Shown: positions 1 to 5,735 of the stretch, piece after piece
Layout: each line of letters starts with the position of its first letter
How positions within the stretch are numbered: position 1 is the first letter of the stretch
Source of the DNA: DAOPXV01 sp035352535
GTDB taxonomy: Bacteria > Muiribacteriota > UBA9980
Direction of reading: 5' to 3'
DNA: 7,226 bases
Assembly (NCBI GenBank): GCA_964545075.1
Contig: CAZJFS010000206.1
Span: 1 to 7,226, forward strand
Made by a program: the position numbers and the translations under genes
The notes under the pieces: generated by a model
The model's database searches: none
What the model was told of the DNA's origin: nothing
The model's input: the letters and a program-made list of their open reading frames with translations, nothing else

Positions 1-86
1 GCAAGGAGAAAAACGCAAACGAAGATCGATGCCGGGCTTGAACGAAAAGTCAAGCCTTGAAGCTTAATCGATTATCGCTTGGCCGC
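1..86. other. Left-edge stretch, possible tail of a gene entering from the left
   Basis: These 86 bases lie downstream of the stop of the ankyrin gene and hold no complete gene. Two plus-strand frames are open from the window edge, one ending with TGA at 58-60 and one with TAA at 65-67. Either could be the last 19-21 codons of a convergent gene, and both are rich in Lys/Arg/Glu, but nothing decides between them. A 7-bp perfect inverted repeat (GGCTTGA 35-41, TCAAGCC 50-56, 8-base loop) sits here. It is not followed by a T-run on either strand, so it is not a convincing intrinsic terminator. Confidence 0.3.
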
Positions 87-1853
87 CTATTTTCCTGTCT
101 TTTTTAGCGAATTTTCGTTTGTACCCTTAATCAGCGAATTTTCGTTCGTGCCATTCTGCGCCGGCGTCATTCTCGTTATCTTCCCTAATGAAGTAAGCAA
201 GGCTTTTGTTTCTCCAATTGCCAGGTCGGCCGCTGATTGTCCTTTTTGATCCCTGGCATTAATGTTGGCGCCGTTATCGAACAGGACCTGAACGGTTTTC
301 GTCGAGTTATTCAATGCCGCGTAATGAAGCGGCGTGGACAGATTGAAATCCATAGCGTTGACGTCGGCTCCATTGGCTAACAGAAGCGACGCGATCTCGT
401 TCGCGTCGTATGAGGCGGCGGCGTGAAGAGGCGTCTGGTTTCGGCCGTCGGTTAAATTTACGAGTTTGTTTTTTCGGATTGACTCAGGATCTTTACCTTG
501 CGGGATGATTCCCTTTTCAGTTTCTAATAATAAAATCGCTATGAGCGTGGCTTTTTTTGCGGCGGCCATATGGAGCGGGGTTTTCCCGGTTCTGCTTGGA
601 GCCTTGATGCTGGCGTTATATTGCAGCAGAAGGTCGATGATTTGCAGTGAATTAACTGAAATGGCGATGAGCAGAGGCGTCTGACCGTCATTATCCAGGG
701 CGTTCACACTGGCCCCGGCCCCGAGCATAAGTCTTGCCTGATCGTAGTCTTTATTGGCGATAGCCTCGTGGAGCGTATTCCATCTGATTGGAACGCCGTT
801 TATCATCTGGGATGCGGATGATGTAGTGTTCGTCGTAACGGTATTAATTGCTTCAACTGGATTAATATTTCCAACGGAGTTAACCCCTCCAACGGTATTG
901 ATTGTTCCTGCCGGATTAAGAGTTCCGGCGGGATTAACAGCGCCTGCGTTATTGAACGTGTTTTCGCCGGTAGCCGTAGTCATCGTTGCTTTGAATTTGA
1001 TAGATGCGGCGTCATTTTCCGACCGGTCTGTGCTGTTGCTTTTAAAATAATTTCCGCTTCCGGTCCCGAATTTAAAGGTCTTTTGAGCGCCGCCCGAGTT
1101 CTGTTCCGAAGCTTTTGCGGTTTCGACCGTTTTTGTTTCGGTCGCGGCAACCGTGGTGGCAGCGGTCTTTTGTTCCTGGATCGCAGCGGTTTTTACGGGT
1201 GGCGTTTCAGCGACGGCAGTGACAGGTTCGGGTTCCGGCGCCGGAACAGGCGTTCTATTCGCAGGCTCTTTAGCTGTTTCAGCCGGTTGATTGGCTTTTT
1301 TCACTGCCGCCAGAAATTCGGCGGCGTCGGTCGAACGGGCGGGTGAACCGGGAAAAGTCACATTTTCGTCCGGCGCTGTTTCATTTGTATTATCGGTGTT
1401 ATTAACCTCGGGCGCCGCATTTGATATGTGGGTTTCATATGTGGTAAGCGGATATGCCGCGGGGGCGCCGCCTTGTATATAATGATAATATTTTTTGCTC
1501 TTGACGGCTTTTGAGACTGTCGATCCGCTGATTCTCCTGACAGTGCATTCTATTTCTATGGTCTGGTCCGCGATGGCCGGGACCGCAATAGCTAATGAGC
1601 CTTTAAGCAGTGGCTGTTCGACGCCGTTGAAATACCAGTTTATTATATCTTCGGTTTCAGGGATGCTGGAAGCGGGGTTTTTATAACTCACCATGAGCGT
1701 ATCGTTTTTTTTGATTATTTTTACGCCGGAGATCTTAGGCGGCGCGCTGTTGAAATAACCGGCGAAAAATGCTGTTGCCAGACCAATTGATAGTAAAGCC
1801 GCTATTATTACGTATATATTTCCCCAACCGTTGGCGCTGCTTTTTTTGAACAT
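87..1853 (-). CDS. Membrane-anchored ankyrin-repeat protein with Ig/Fn3-like domain
   Basis: Predicted 588-residue single-pass membrane protein; the ligand is unknown. The ATG at 1853 is chosen because a G-rich SD (GGGGGC) lies just upstream. A TTG 16 codons further out gives no better leader. Residues 13-33 form one hydrophobic segment after Lys3/Lys4, so the N-terminus should stay in the cytoplasm and the rest be exported. Residues 38-126 resemble an Ig/Fn3-type beta-sandwich (WYFNG and IECTV strands). Residues 127-349 are a low-complexity linker rich in Ala, Pro, Glu, Thr and Asn, with a hexapeptide repeat at 303-338. Residues 357-558 are ankyrin repeats. TPLHMAAA, TPLHAAAS and TPLHYAAL mark repeats 3-5, repeats 1 and 2 are more divergent, and a short capping repeat follows. 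Repeat 3 carries about 16 extra residues. The C-terminus ends in a duplicated GTNENSL element. Ankyrin repeats normally bind proteins, so a surface or periplasmic docking role is an inference. It is probably transcribed alone, because a terminator separates it from the upstream gene. Confidence 0.85.
   Translation of the reverse strand: MFKKSSANGWGNIYVIIAALLSIGLATAFFAGYFNSAPPKISGVKIIKKNDTLMVSYKNPASSIPETEDIINWYFNGVEQPLLKGSLAIAVPAIADQTIEIECTVRRISGSTVSKAVKSKKYYHYIQGGAPAAYPLTTYETHISNAAPEVNNTDNTNETAPDENVTFPGSPARSTDAAEFLAAVKKANQPAETAKEPANRTPVPAPEPEPVTAVAETPPVKTAAIQEQKTAATTVAATETKTVETAKASEQNSGGAQKTFKFGTGSGNYFKSNSTDRSENDAASIKFKATMTTATGENTFNNAGAVNPAGTLNPAGTINTVGGVNSVGNINPVEAINTVTTNTTSSASQMINGVPIRWNTLHEAIANKDYDQARLMLGAGASVNALDNDGQTPLLIAISVNSLQIIDLLLQYNASIKAPSRTGKTPLHMAAAKKATLIAILLLETEKGIIPQGKDPESIRKNKLVNLTDGRNQTPLHAAASYDANEIASLLLANGADVNAMDFNLSTPLHYAALNNSTKTVQVLFDNGANINARDQKGQSAADLAIGETKALLTSLGKITRMTPAQNGTNENSLIKGTNENSLKKTGK
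99..152 (-). repeat. Two-copy 27-base tandem repeat at the 3' end of the ankyrin gene
   Basis: Two adjacent in-frame 27-base units (126-152 and 99-125) encode GTNENSLIK and GTNENSLKK. Within the shared seven codons GTNENSL there are three base differences, all at silent third positions (GGC/GGT, ACG/ACA, CTG/CTA). The peptide has therefore been kept while the DNA drifted. The units lie after the last ankyrin repeat, just before the stop codon. Confidence 0.85.
840..947 (-). repeat. Degenerate 18-base tandem repeat (hexapeptide, six units)
   Basis: Six consecutive in-frame 18-base units in the ankyrin gene encode AGAVNP, AGTLNP, AGTINT, VGGVNS, VGNINP and VEAINT. The consensus is [AV]-G-x-[VIL]-N-[PTS]. 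The preceding residues ENTFNN look like a decayed seventh unit. The Asn at position 5 is invariant, and a hydrophobic residue always precedes it. The array sits in the linker between the Ig/Fn3-like domain and the ankyrin domain. Confidence 0.8.
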
Positions 1854-2055
1854 ACTGCCCCCGCTATATTTTATTAAATAACATATGCAAAAATAAAGCA
1901 ATAATCATGCCATTGGCGCCTTGAATAATTAAAATTCCTTATTCATGCAAATATTTGAAAAATGGAATGTTGACTGAACAAGGCGTGTATAATAAGAAAT
2001 TATCAGGGTCTTAAAATTTATCAGCAATTGTTTTTCAATCTTAACCTTTCAAACA

Positions 2056-2090
2056 TAAAAACGGCGTTCCATGCCGGATCGCCGTTTTTA
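2056..2090 (-). terminator. Intrinsic terminator after the LolA-like gene
   Basis: There is an 11-bp perfect stem (2056-2066 with 2080-2090; core CGGCG/CGCCG flanked by A5/T5). The 13-base loop can itself pair TCC with GGA. On the minus strand it lies about 33 bases past the LolA-like stop codon, and the stem ends in a T-run. The A/T flanks are symmetric, so it could work in both directions, but no plus-strand gene ends nearby. The rest of the 1854-2122 gap is AT-rich; only weak promoter-like matches for the ankyrin gene are seen in it. Confidence 0.8.
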
Positions 2091-2122
2091 AAAGTTATTT
2101 GAATTCTATTTTTATATTTGCC

Positions 2123-2740
2123 TTATTTTGTCTGGGGAGCCTGAGGCATCTGCATTTCTTTAGCGCCTTCGGGTTTTTTGAACATAGAATCGTCTATTTT
2201 GTCGAATTTCCAGTCGCTGTATACGCTTGTGCTTATTACTTCGCCTTTTTCGTTTATCATAGCGGTTTTAACAACAGTCTGATCTTTAGGGCTGACGGTA
2301 GTGACGACCTTCATTTTTGAAGCGGCGTCCGTGAATGTGAAAGTTACGTTTTCGCCGTCTTTGCCTTCAACGTATTCGATGTCTTTTTTTAATTCCGTGT
2401 TGGCGGCGGGAGGAACAGGCATGCTCATGATCATGTTCTGAGCTTCCATGTATGTCCATGCGGTTTCGCCATTTACTACGGTTCTTGATTTCATGCCCAT
2501 GGCTTCGCTGTCCATTCTGTAATTTTTGGCGTCTTTGAAGAAAGCTTTTGAAACGCTTTTCATTTCTTTGTCCTGGACCTTCGTCGTCGTGGTCATGGTA
2601 TAGGATGCGTTATCAGTCATTTTTGCGTAAGCCTTCTGAAGATTTTCAGGGACCTTCGATTTCGCGTCTTCGGCGAATGCGACTGTGAATAACATTGTGA
2701 TAGCAACTAAAACCGTTAAAATTCCTAAAACTTTTTTCAT
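2123..2740 (-). CDS. Secreted LolA-like (outer-membrane lipoprotein-sorting-like) protein
   Basis: Predicted 205-residue exported protein. The ATG at 2740 follows a clear SD (GGAGG, 5-base spacing); an in-frame TTG four codons upstream overlaps the SD and is rejected. Residues 1-23 are a Sec signal peptide: MKK, a hydrophobic core, then cleavage after VAFA. There is no lipobox cysteine, so the product should be a soluble periplasmic or secreted protein. The mature part alternates short beta strands (YTMTTTTKV, KNYRMDSEA, TAWTYMEA, VTFTFTD, KVVTTVS). It ends in a YSDWKFDKIDDSMFKKPEG-type segment, the usual closing pattern of LolA-fold proteins that sample lipids or lipoproteins. True LolA works with LolB and LolCDE, none of which is visible, so a role in lipoprotein transport is not shown. 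The short C-terminal tail is rich in Met, Pro and Gln. It is transcribed divergently from the channel gene and ends at its own terminator. Confidence 0.7.
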   Translation of the reverse strand: MKKVLGILTVLVAITMLFTVAFAEDAKSKVPENLQKAYAKMTDNASYTMTTTTKVQDKEMKSVSKAFFKDAKNYRMDSEAMGMKSRTVVNGETAWTYMEAQNMIMSMPVPPAANTELKKDIEYVEGKDGENVTFTFTDAASKMKVVTTVSPKDQTVVKTAMINEKGEVISTSVYSDWKFDKIDDSMFKKPEGAKEMQMPQAPQTK

Positions 2741-2770
2741 GAGTACCTCCAAAATTTTTTGATTGAAGCA

Positions 2771-2799
2771 ATATTATCACAATTTTATAATTTGATCAA
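2771..2799 (-). promoter_or_regulatory. Possible promoter of the LolA-like gene
   Basis: Reading on the minus strand, TTGATC (2799-2794) is followed after 17 bases by TAATAT (2776-2771). This would start a transcript about 20-25 bases before the SD at 2750-2746. Both boxes match the sigma-70 consensus only partly, and the region is so AT-rich that chance matches are expected. The -35 box overlaps an 8-base palindrome, TTGATCAA (2792-2799). Confidence 0.3.
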
Positions 2800-2846
2800 G
2801 AATTTATATTAAAGTCGGTTTTAAAATTTTGGTTTTAATTTTTTTG

Positions 2847-2875
2847 TTGAATAAATTTTTCAAATAATGTATAAT
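2847..2875 (+). promoter_or_regulatory. Sigma-70-type promoter of the RCK channel gene
   Basis: TTGAAT (2847-2852), a 17-base spacer and a perfect TATAAT (2870-2875) form a good vegetative promoter. Transcription would begin near 2881-2883, only about 3-5 bases before the ATG at 2886, giving a leaderless or nearly leaderless mRNA. The only SD-like bases (GGA at 2877-2879) would lie upstream of that start and be absent from the transcript. Confidence 0.65.
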
Positions 2876-2885
2876 CGGACCACAT

Positions 2886-3953
2886 ATGGTAAAAAATATA
2901 TTGAACTTTCTGAATCATTTCAAAAAAATTTTTAATCAGAATACCGCTATCAGCGTAACTTTGCTTATAATATTCTTTACGCTTTTCGGCGCTTGCGTTT
3001 TTTTAAACTTTGAAAGTCCAGATAATAAAACTACGTCGACCTTCGTGGAAGCTCTCTGGTCGTCATTCGTTTTTCTGGCGGGAATTAATTCCGACGGTCA
3101 CGAGGTTTACCATCCGGTATCGAGGGTTGTGACCATAATTATAACTTTTGCCGGTATGATCGCGCTTGGATCGTTTTTAGCCATAATAACCGCAATATTC
3201 GTCGAGAGACGCCTTAAGGAGGGAATGGGTCTTATGCCCGTAACTTGTAAAGAGCACATAATCATCTGCGGCTGGAACTATAAAGCCGATGAGATGATTT
3301 GCCAGCTTAGGAGCGATGAAAACAAGGAAAAGTTTCAGCCAATAGTTATCCTCGCGGATAACATAACTGAAAAGCCATCAGAATTAATTGATTTCGAAGA
3401 CGTTTACTTCGTGAAAGGCGACGGCTCCAATGAAGCCGATCTCATAAAGGCGAATATCATGGAAGCCAAGAATGCCATCATACTCGCCGACGTTACGCGC
3501 GACAACAGGCTGTCGAATATTCCCGACGCCAAGTCCATCCTTATATCGCTTGCGATCGAAACTATAAATCCCGGCGTATATACGTGCGTCGAGGTCATCG
3601 ATTCGGCCAATATTCCGCATTTTAAAAGATGCCACGCCGACGAGATAATAGCCATAAGCGAAATTTCAGGAAAACTTATGGTGCAGGCGGCTTTAAACCA
3701 TGGAATTTCAGAACTCGTATCGGACATACTCACCTTCGGCGAAGGCTCGGAGATATATATGGTGAAAGCCGATAAATTCGCTGGCAGGACCTTCGGTCAG
3801 ACCATCTCCGAACTCGCGCTTGGCGGCGGTCCTCAGATGCTTCCTATCGCCATAAGGGGCAAGGCGGGAATTAAAACCAATCCTGACAGGCAATATCAGA
3901 TTCAGCCCGGAGACATGCTCTACGTTCTTGCGGAAGAAAAGCCTGTAATATAA
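2886..3953 (+). CDS. Two-TM ion channel with RCK domain (MthK-like layout, unusual pore loop)
   Basis: Predicted 355-residue membrane ion channel subunit, expected to work as a tetramer with a cytoplasmic ligand-gated ring. TM1 is about residues 20-41, the pore helix 53-64 and TM2 80-105. An RCK N-terminal (TrkA-N) Rossmann lobe spans 122-245 and a TrkA-C lobe about 275-352, ending in PGDMLYVLAEE. The first strand reads HIIICGW, as in the calcium-gated channel MthK (HVVICGW), so the NAD-type GxGxxG is lost. The GDGSNEADLIKANI segment also matches this family. The filter site after the pore helix reads LAGINSDGHE instead of TVGYGD, so potassium selectivity cannot be assumed. The ATG at 2886 is chosen because no later start keeps all of TM1 with a better leader. 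It lacks a good SD and sits right after the promoter. A strong SD inside the gene is listed separately. No partner gene is adjacent; the gene is a single transcription unit with a terminator 18 bases past the stop. Confidence 0.85.
   Translation: MVKNILNFLNHFKKIFNQNTAISVTLLIIFFTLFGACVFLNFESPDNKTTSTFVEALWSSFVFLAGINSDGHEVYHPVSRVVTIIITFAGMIALGSFLAIITAIFVERRLKEGMGLMPVTCKEHIIICGWNYKADEMICQLRSDENKEKFQPIVILADNITEKPSELIDFEDVYFVKGDGSNEADLIKANIMEAKNAIILADVTRDNRLSNIPDAKSILISLAIETINPGVYTCVEVIDSANIPHFKRCHADEIIAISEISGKLMVQAALNHGISELVSDILTFGEGSEIYMVKADKFAGRTFGQTISELALGGGPQMLPIAIRGKAGIKTNPDRQYQIQPGDMLYVLAEEKPVI
3216..3236 (+). promoter_or_regulatory. Strong internal SD before Met114/Met117 of the channel
   Basis: AAGGAGG (3216-3222) lies inside the channel gene at the TM2/RCK junction. 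It is followed by in-frame ATGs at 3225 (Met114, too close at 2 bases) and 3234 (Met117, 11 bases from GGAGG). Initiation at 3234 would yield a 239-residue soluble RCK protein beginning 7 residues before HIIICGW. The motif encodes Lys-Glu-Gly in the main frame, so it could be coincidental. Its strength exceeds that of the gene's own start. Confidence 0.45.
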
Positions 3954-3971
3954 AGATATAATCCGAAAAAT

Positions 3972-4037
3972 AAAATCTCCTTTTGTTTTTGACCGGCGCC
4001 ATTATCCGGCCTCGTTCTTATCACAAAAGGAGATTTT
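3972..4037. terminator. Bidirectional terminator between channel and fixX
   Basis: There is a 14-bp perfect stem (AAAATCTCCTTTTG 3972-3985 with its complement 4024-4037). On the plus strand its 3' arm runs into T6 (4034-4039). On the minus strand the arm is followed by TTTTATTTTT. It therefore fits a shared terminator for the convergent channel gene and the fix operon. The 38-base loop is unusually long and contains a small possible inner pairing (CCGG 3993-3996 with CCGG 4006-4009). Confidence 0.75.
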
Positions 4038-4075
4038 TTATTCCCGGTTTTTTATTCGGTTGTTTTGCGGCCGGC

Positions 4076-4360
4076 TTAGCCTTCCCTGAAGCAGACGCCG
4101 AATCCGCCGCGCGGGTAATCCCACTCGAGGCCGCATTTGACGCAGGCTATGCGGCAGGAGCCGCATTCGTAGCATCCTTCGAAAGCGAATATGACATCGC
4201 CCTTTTCGTCTAACTTATAATTTTCAACGGGGCAGATGGTGACGCATGCCTTGTCCGCGCATTCACGGCAAATTTCGGGTTTTATTTTTATATGAGCTTT
4301 TCCCGTGTCGACCTTGAATTTAGTGAGGCCGACTTTATCTTCAATGGTTAGTTTTTTCAT
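4076..4360 (-). CDS. fixX: Ferredoxin-like protein FixX
   Basis: This 94-residue Fe-S protein pairs with FixC to pass electrons from the FixAB flavoprotein to the quinone pool. A complete 4Fe-4S motif is at Cys63-x2-Cys66-x2-Cys69-x3-Cys73. A second set, Cys31-x2-Cys34-x4-Cys39-x3-Cys43-Pro, precedes it. Additional cysteines lie at 76 and 90, for ten in all. The family hallmarks GCYECGSCRIAC and the C-terminal WDYPRGGFGV are clear, and the length is normal for FixX. The ATG at 4360 has GGAGG upstream but with a long 12-base A/T spacer; no nearer in-frame start exists. It is the last gene of the operon, 47 bases after fixC. Some FixX proteins keep only the second cysteine set; here both look intact, so one or two clusters are possible. 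Confidence 0.92.
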   Translation of the reverse strand: MKKLTIEDKVGLTKFKVDTGKAHIKIKPEICRECADKACVTICPVENYKLDEKGDVIFAFEGCYECGSCRIACVKCGLEWDYPRGGFGVCFREG

Positions 4361-4407
4361 AAAATAAATTTACCTCCGGGGTATCCCTATCTTTTTATTG
4401 CGGTCGA

Positions 4408-5721
4408 TTAATTCCAGATGAAGGACCTGAAAGATTTGTAGCCGTCGCTTAAAAGCTGCATCATTGAGACCCTGTTCCATGCTTTTTTAAACATCAGTGT
4501 CTGGCGTTCGGACTTTGATTTTTCATCGACGGTGAAGTAATCCTTCATAAGCTCTATCGCCAGGTCCATGTAGTTGTTGAAAAGGTGCGGCGACGAATGA
4601 AGGAATTCCGGCATTCTTTCGTATTTTTTCAGATCTTTTAAAACGAAAGAATCGTTGAGGTATTCGCCGTATTTCAAAAGCGATTTCGCCGAAAAATCTC
4701 CGCGCCCGCGCGCCTGCATCGCCGTCTGGGCGGCGAGGAAGCCTGATTCCATGGCCAGATTCGAGCCTTCGTGATAGACTGAAGTGTTTACGAGCGAAGC
4801 CGCGTCTCCGCAGACCATCACGCGGTCCGTGAACAGCTGCGGAACTTTGCGGTATCCGCCTTCGGGCAGGAGATGGGCCGAATATTCAGACGGTTCGGCG
4901 TCTTTTACGAGTTTTCTGACGAAGGGGTGTTCCATGAATCTGTCGAGAAGCTCGTACGGCTTTATCTTTAATTTACACGCCTGCTCGAGGCCCACGCCGA
5001 GGCCGACCGAAAGGCTTTCTTTATTGGTGTAAATAAACCCGGAGCCGAGGACGTTGTCCGTCACGCCGCCGAAGAATTCGTACGCCGCGCCTTCGTTGTC
5101 CGATTCGAGTCCGAATCTTTCGCATATTTTTTCTTTGGGAAGCGATAAAACCATCTTGACGCCGAGGACGAAATCCTTCGTTTCGAAAGCCGAACGCATT
5201 CCGGCTTTTTTAGCCAGAAGCGAATTTACGCCGTCGGCTAAAATGATGCAGTTGGCGAGAAGGTCGCCGTCCTCCCTGCGCGACTTGACGCCTATGATCT
5301 TCTGATTGTCGTCGTAAATGAAGTCGTCGACGACGGTTTCACTTAATATCATGGCGCCCGCCTCTTCGGCCTGAGCGGCGAACCACTGGTCGAATTTAGA
5401 GCGAAGGACCGTGAAGTTATTATTGAAAGGTGGTTTTGTGAAATCGTCGAACATCGTTTCGACGCCGACCGCGTCGCGGTCGTTTAACGCCAGGAATTTG
5501 CGCCTGGTGACGGGGCGTTCCAGGGGGGCTTTTTCACGGAAATCAGGGATGAGTTTAGCCAGGGAATTCGTAAAAAGTATTCCCCCCATGACATTTTTAG
5601 CTCCCGGATATTCGCCGCGTTCGAAAACGACGGTTTCAACGCCGGCTTTTGCGAGCGTAAGCGCGCAGGCAATTCCGGCCGGGCCTGCGCCTACTATTAT
5701 TACGTCAACTTTATCTGCCAT
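4408..5721 (-). CDS. fixC: FixC, FAD-dependent ETF:quinone oxidoreductase-like flavoprotein
   Basis: This 437-residue flavoprotein is related to ETF:ubiquinone oxidoreductase and geranylgeranyl reductase-type FAD enzymes. It accepts electrons from FixAB and, with FixX, delivers them to quinone at the inner face of the membrane. The FAD Rossmann motif VGAGPAG is at residues 10-16, with the ribose-binding Glu34 after the second strand. LADGVNS (161-167) and VCGDAASLVN (303-312) complete the FAD site. The segment HEGSNLAMESG follows. No transmembrane helix is visible, so membrane contact would be peripheral. The ATG at 5721 follows AAAGGGG with 7-base spacing. The start lies 14 bases after the fixB stop, so the two are almost certainly cotranscribed. 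The length is normal for FixC. Confidence 0.93.
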   Translation of the reverse strand: MADKVDVIIVGAGPAGIACALTLAKAGVETVVFERGEYPGAKNVMGGILFTNSLAKLIPDFREKAPLERPVTRRKFLALNDRDAVGVETMFDDFTKPPFNNNFTVLRSKFDQWFAAQAEEAGAMILSETVVDDFIYDDNQKIIGVKSRREDGDLLANCIILADGVNSLLAKKAGMRSAFETKDFVLGVKMVLSLPKEKICERFGLESDNEGAAYEFFGGVTDNVLGSGFIYTNKESLSVGLGVGLEQACKLKIKPYELLDRFMEHPFVRKLVKDAEPSEYSAHLLPEGGYRKVPQLFTDRVMVCGDAASLVNTSVYHEGSNLAMESGFLAAQTAMQARGRGDFSAKSLLKYGEYLNDSFVLKDLKKYERMPEFLHSSPHLFNNYMDLAIELMKDYFTVDEKSKSERQTLMFKKAWNRVSMMQLLSDGYKSFRSFIWN

Positions 5722-5735
5722 TTGCGGGCCCCTTT

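Noticed and set aside
35..56. 7-bp inverted repeat after the ankyrin stop codon as a terminator
   Set aside because: No T-run follows on either strand; kept only as a note on the left-edge stretch.
840..947. 18-base tandem units as a CRISPR-like or regulatory DNA array
   Set aside because: Units are contiguous without spacers, degenerate at the DNA level and in frame, so they are a protein repeat.
1083..1346. Open frame on the plus strand, rich in Phe/Arg/Gly, opposite the ankyrin gene linker
   Set aside because: The composition mirrors the low-complexity Pro/Ala/Glu/Thr linker on the other strand; no recognisable domain.
1970..1993. TTGACT followed by TATAAT on the plus strand
   Set aside because: The spacer is only 12 bases, too short for a sigma-70 promoter, and no plus-strand gene follows.
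2792..2799. Palindrome TTGATCAA as an operator in the divergent promoter region
   Set aside because: Eight bases in very AT-rich sequence is expected by chance and no regulator gene is adjacent.
3404..3733. Open frame of 109 codons antisense to the channel gene
   Set aside because: No SD or family resemblance; it lies wholly opposite the conserved RCK domain.
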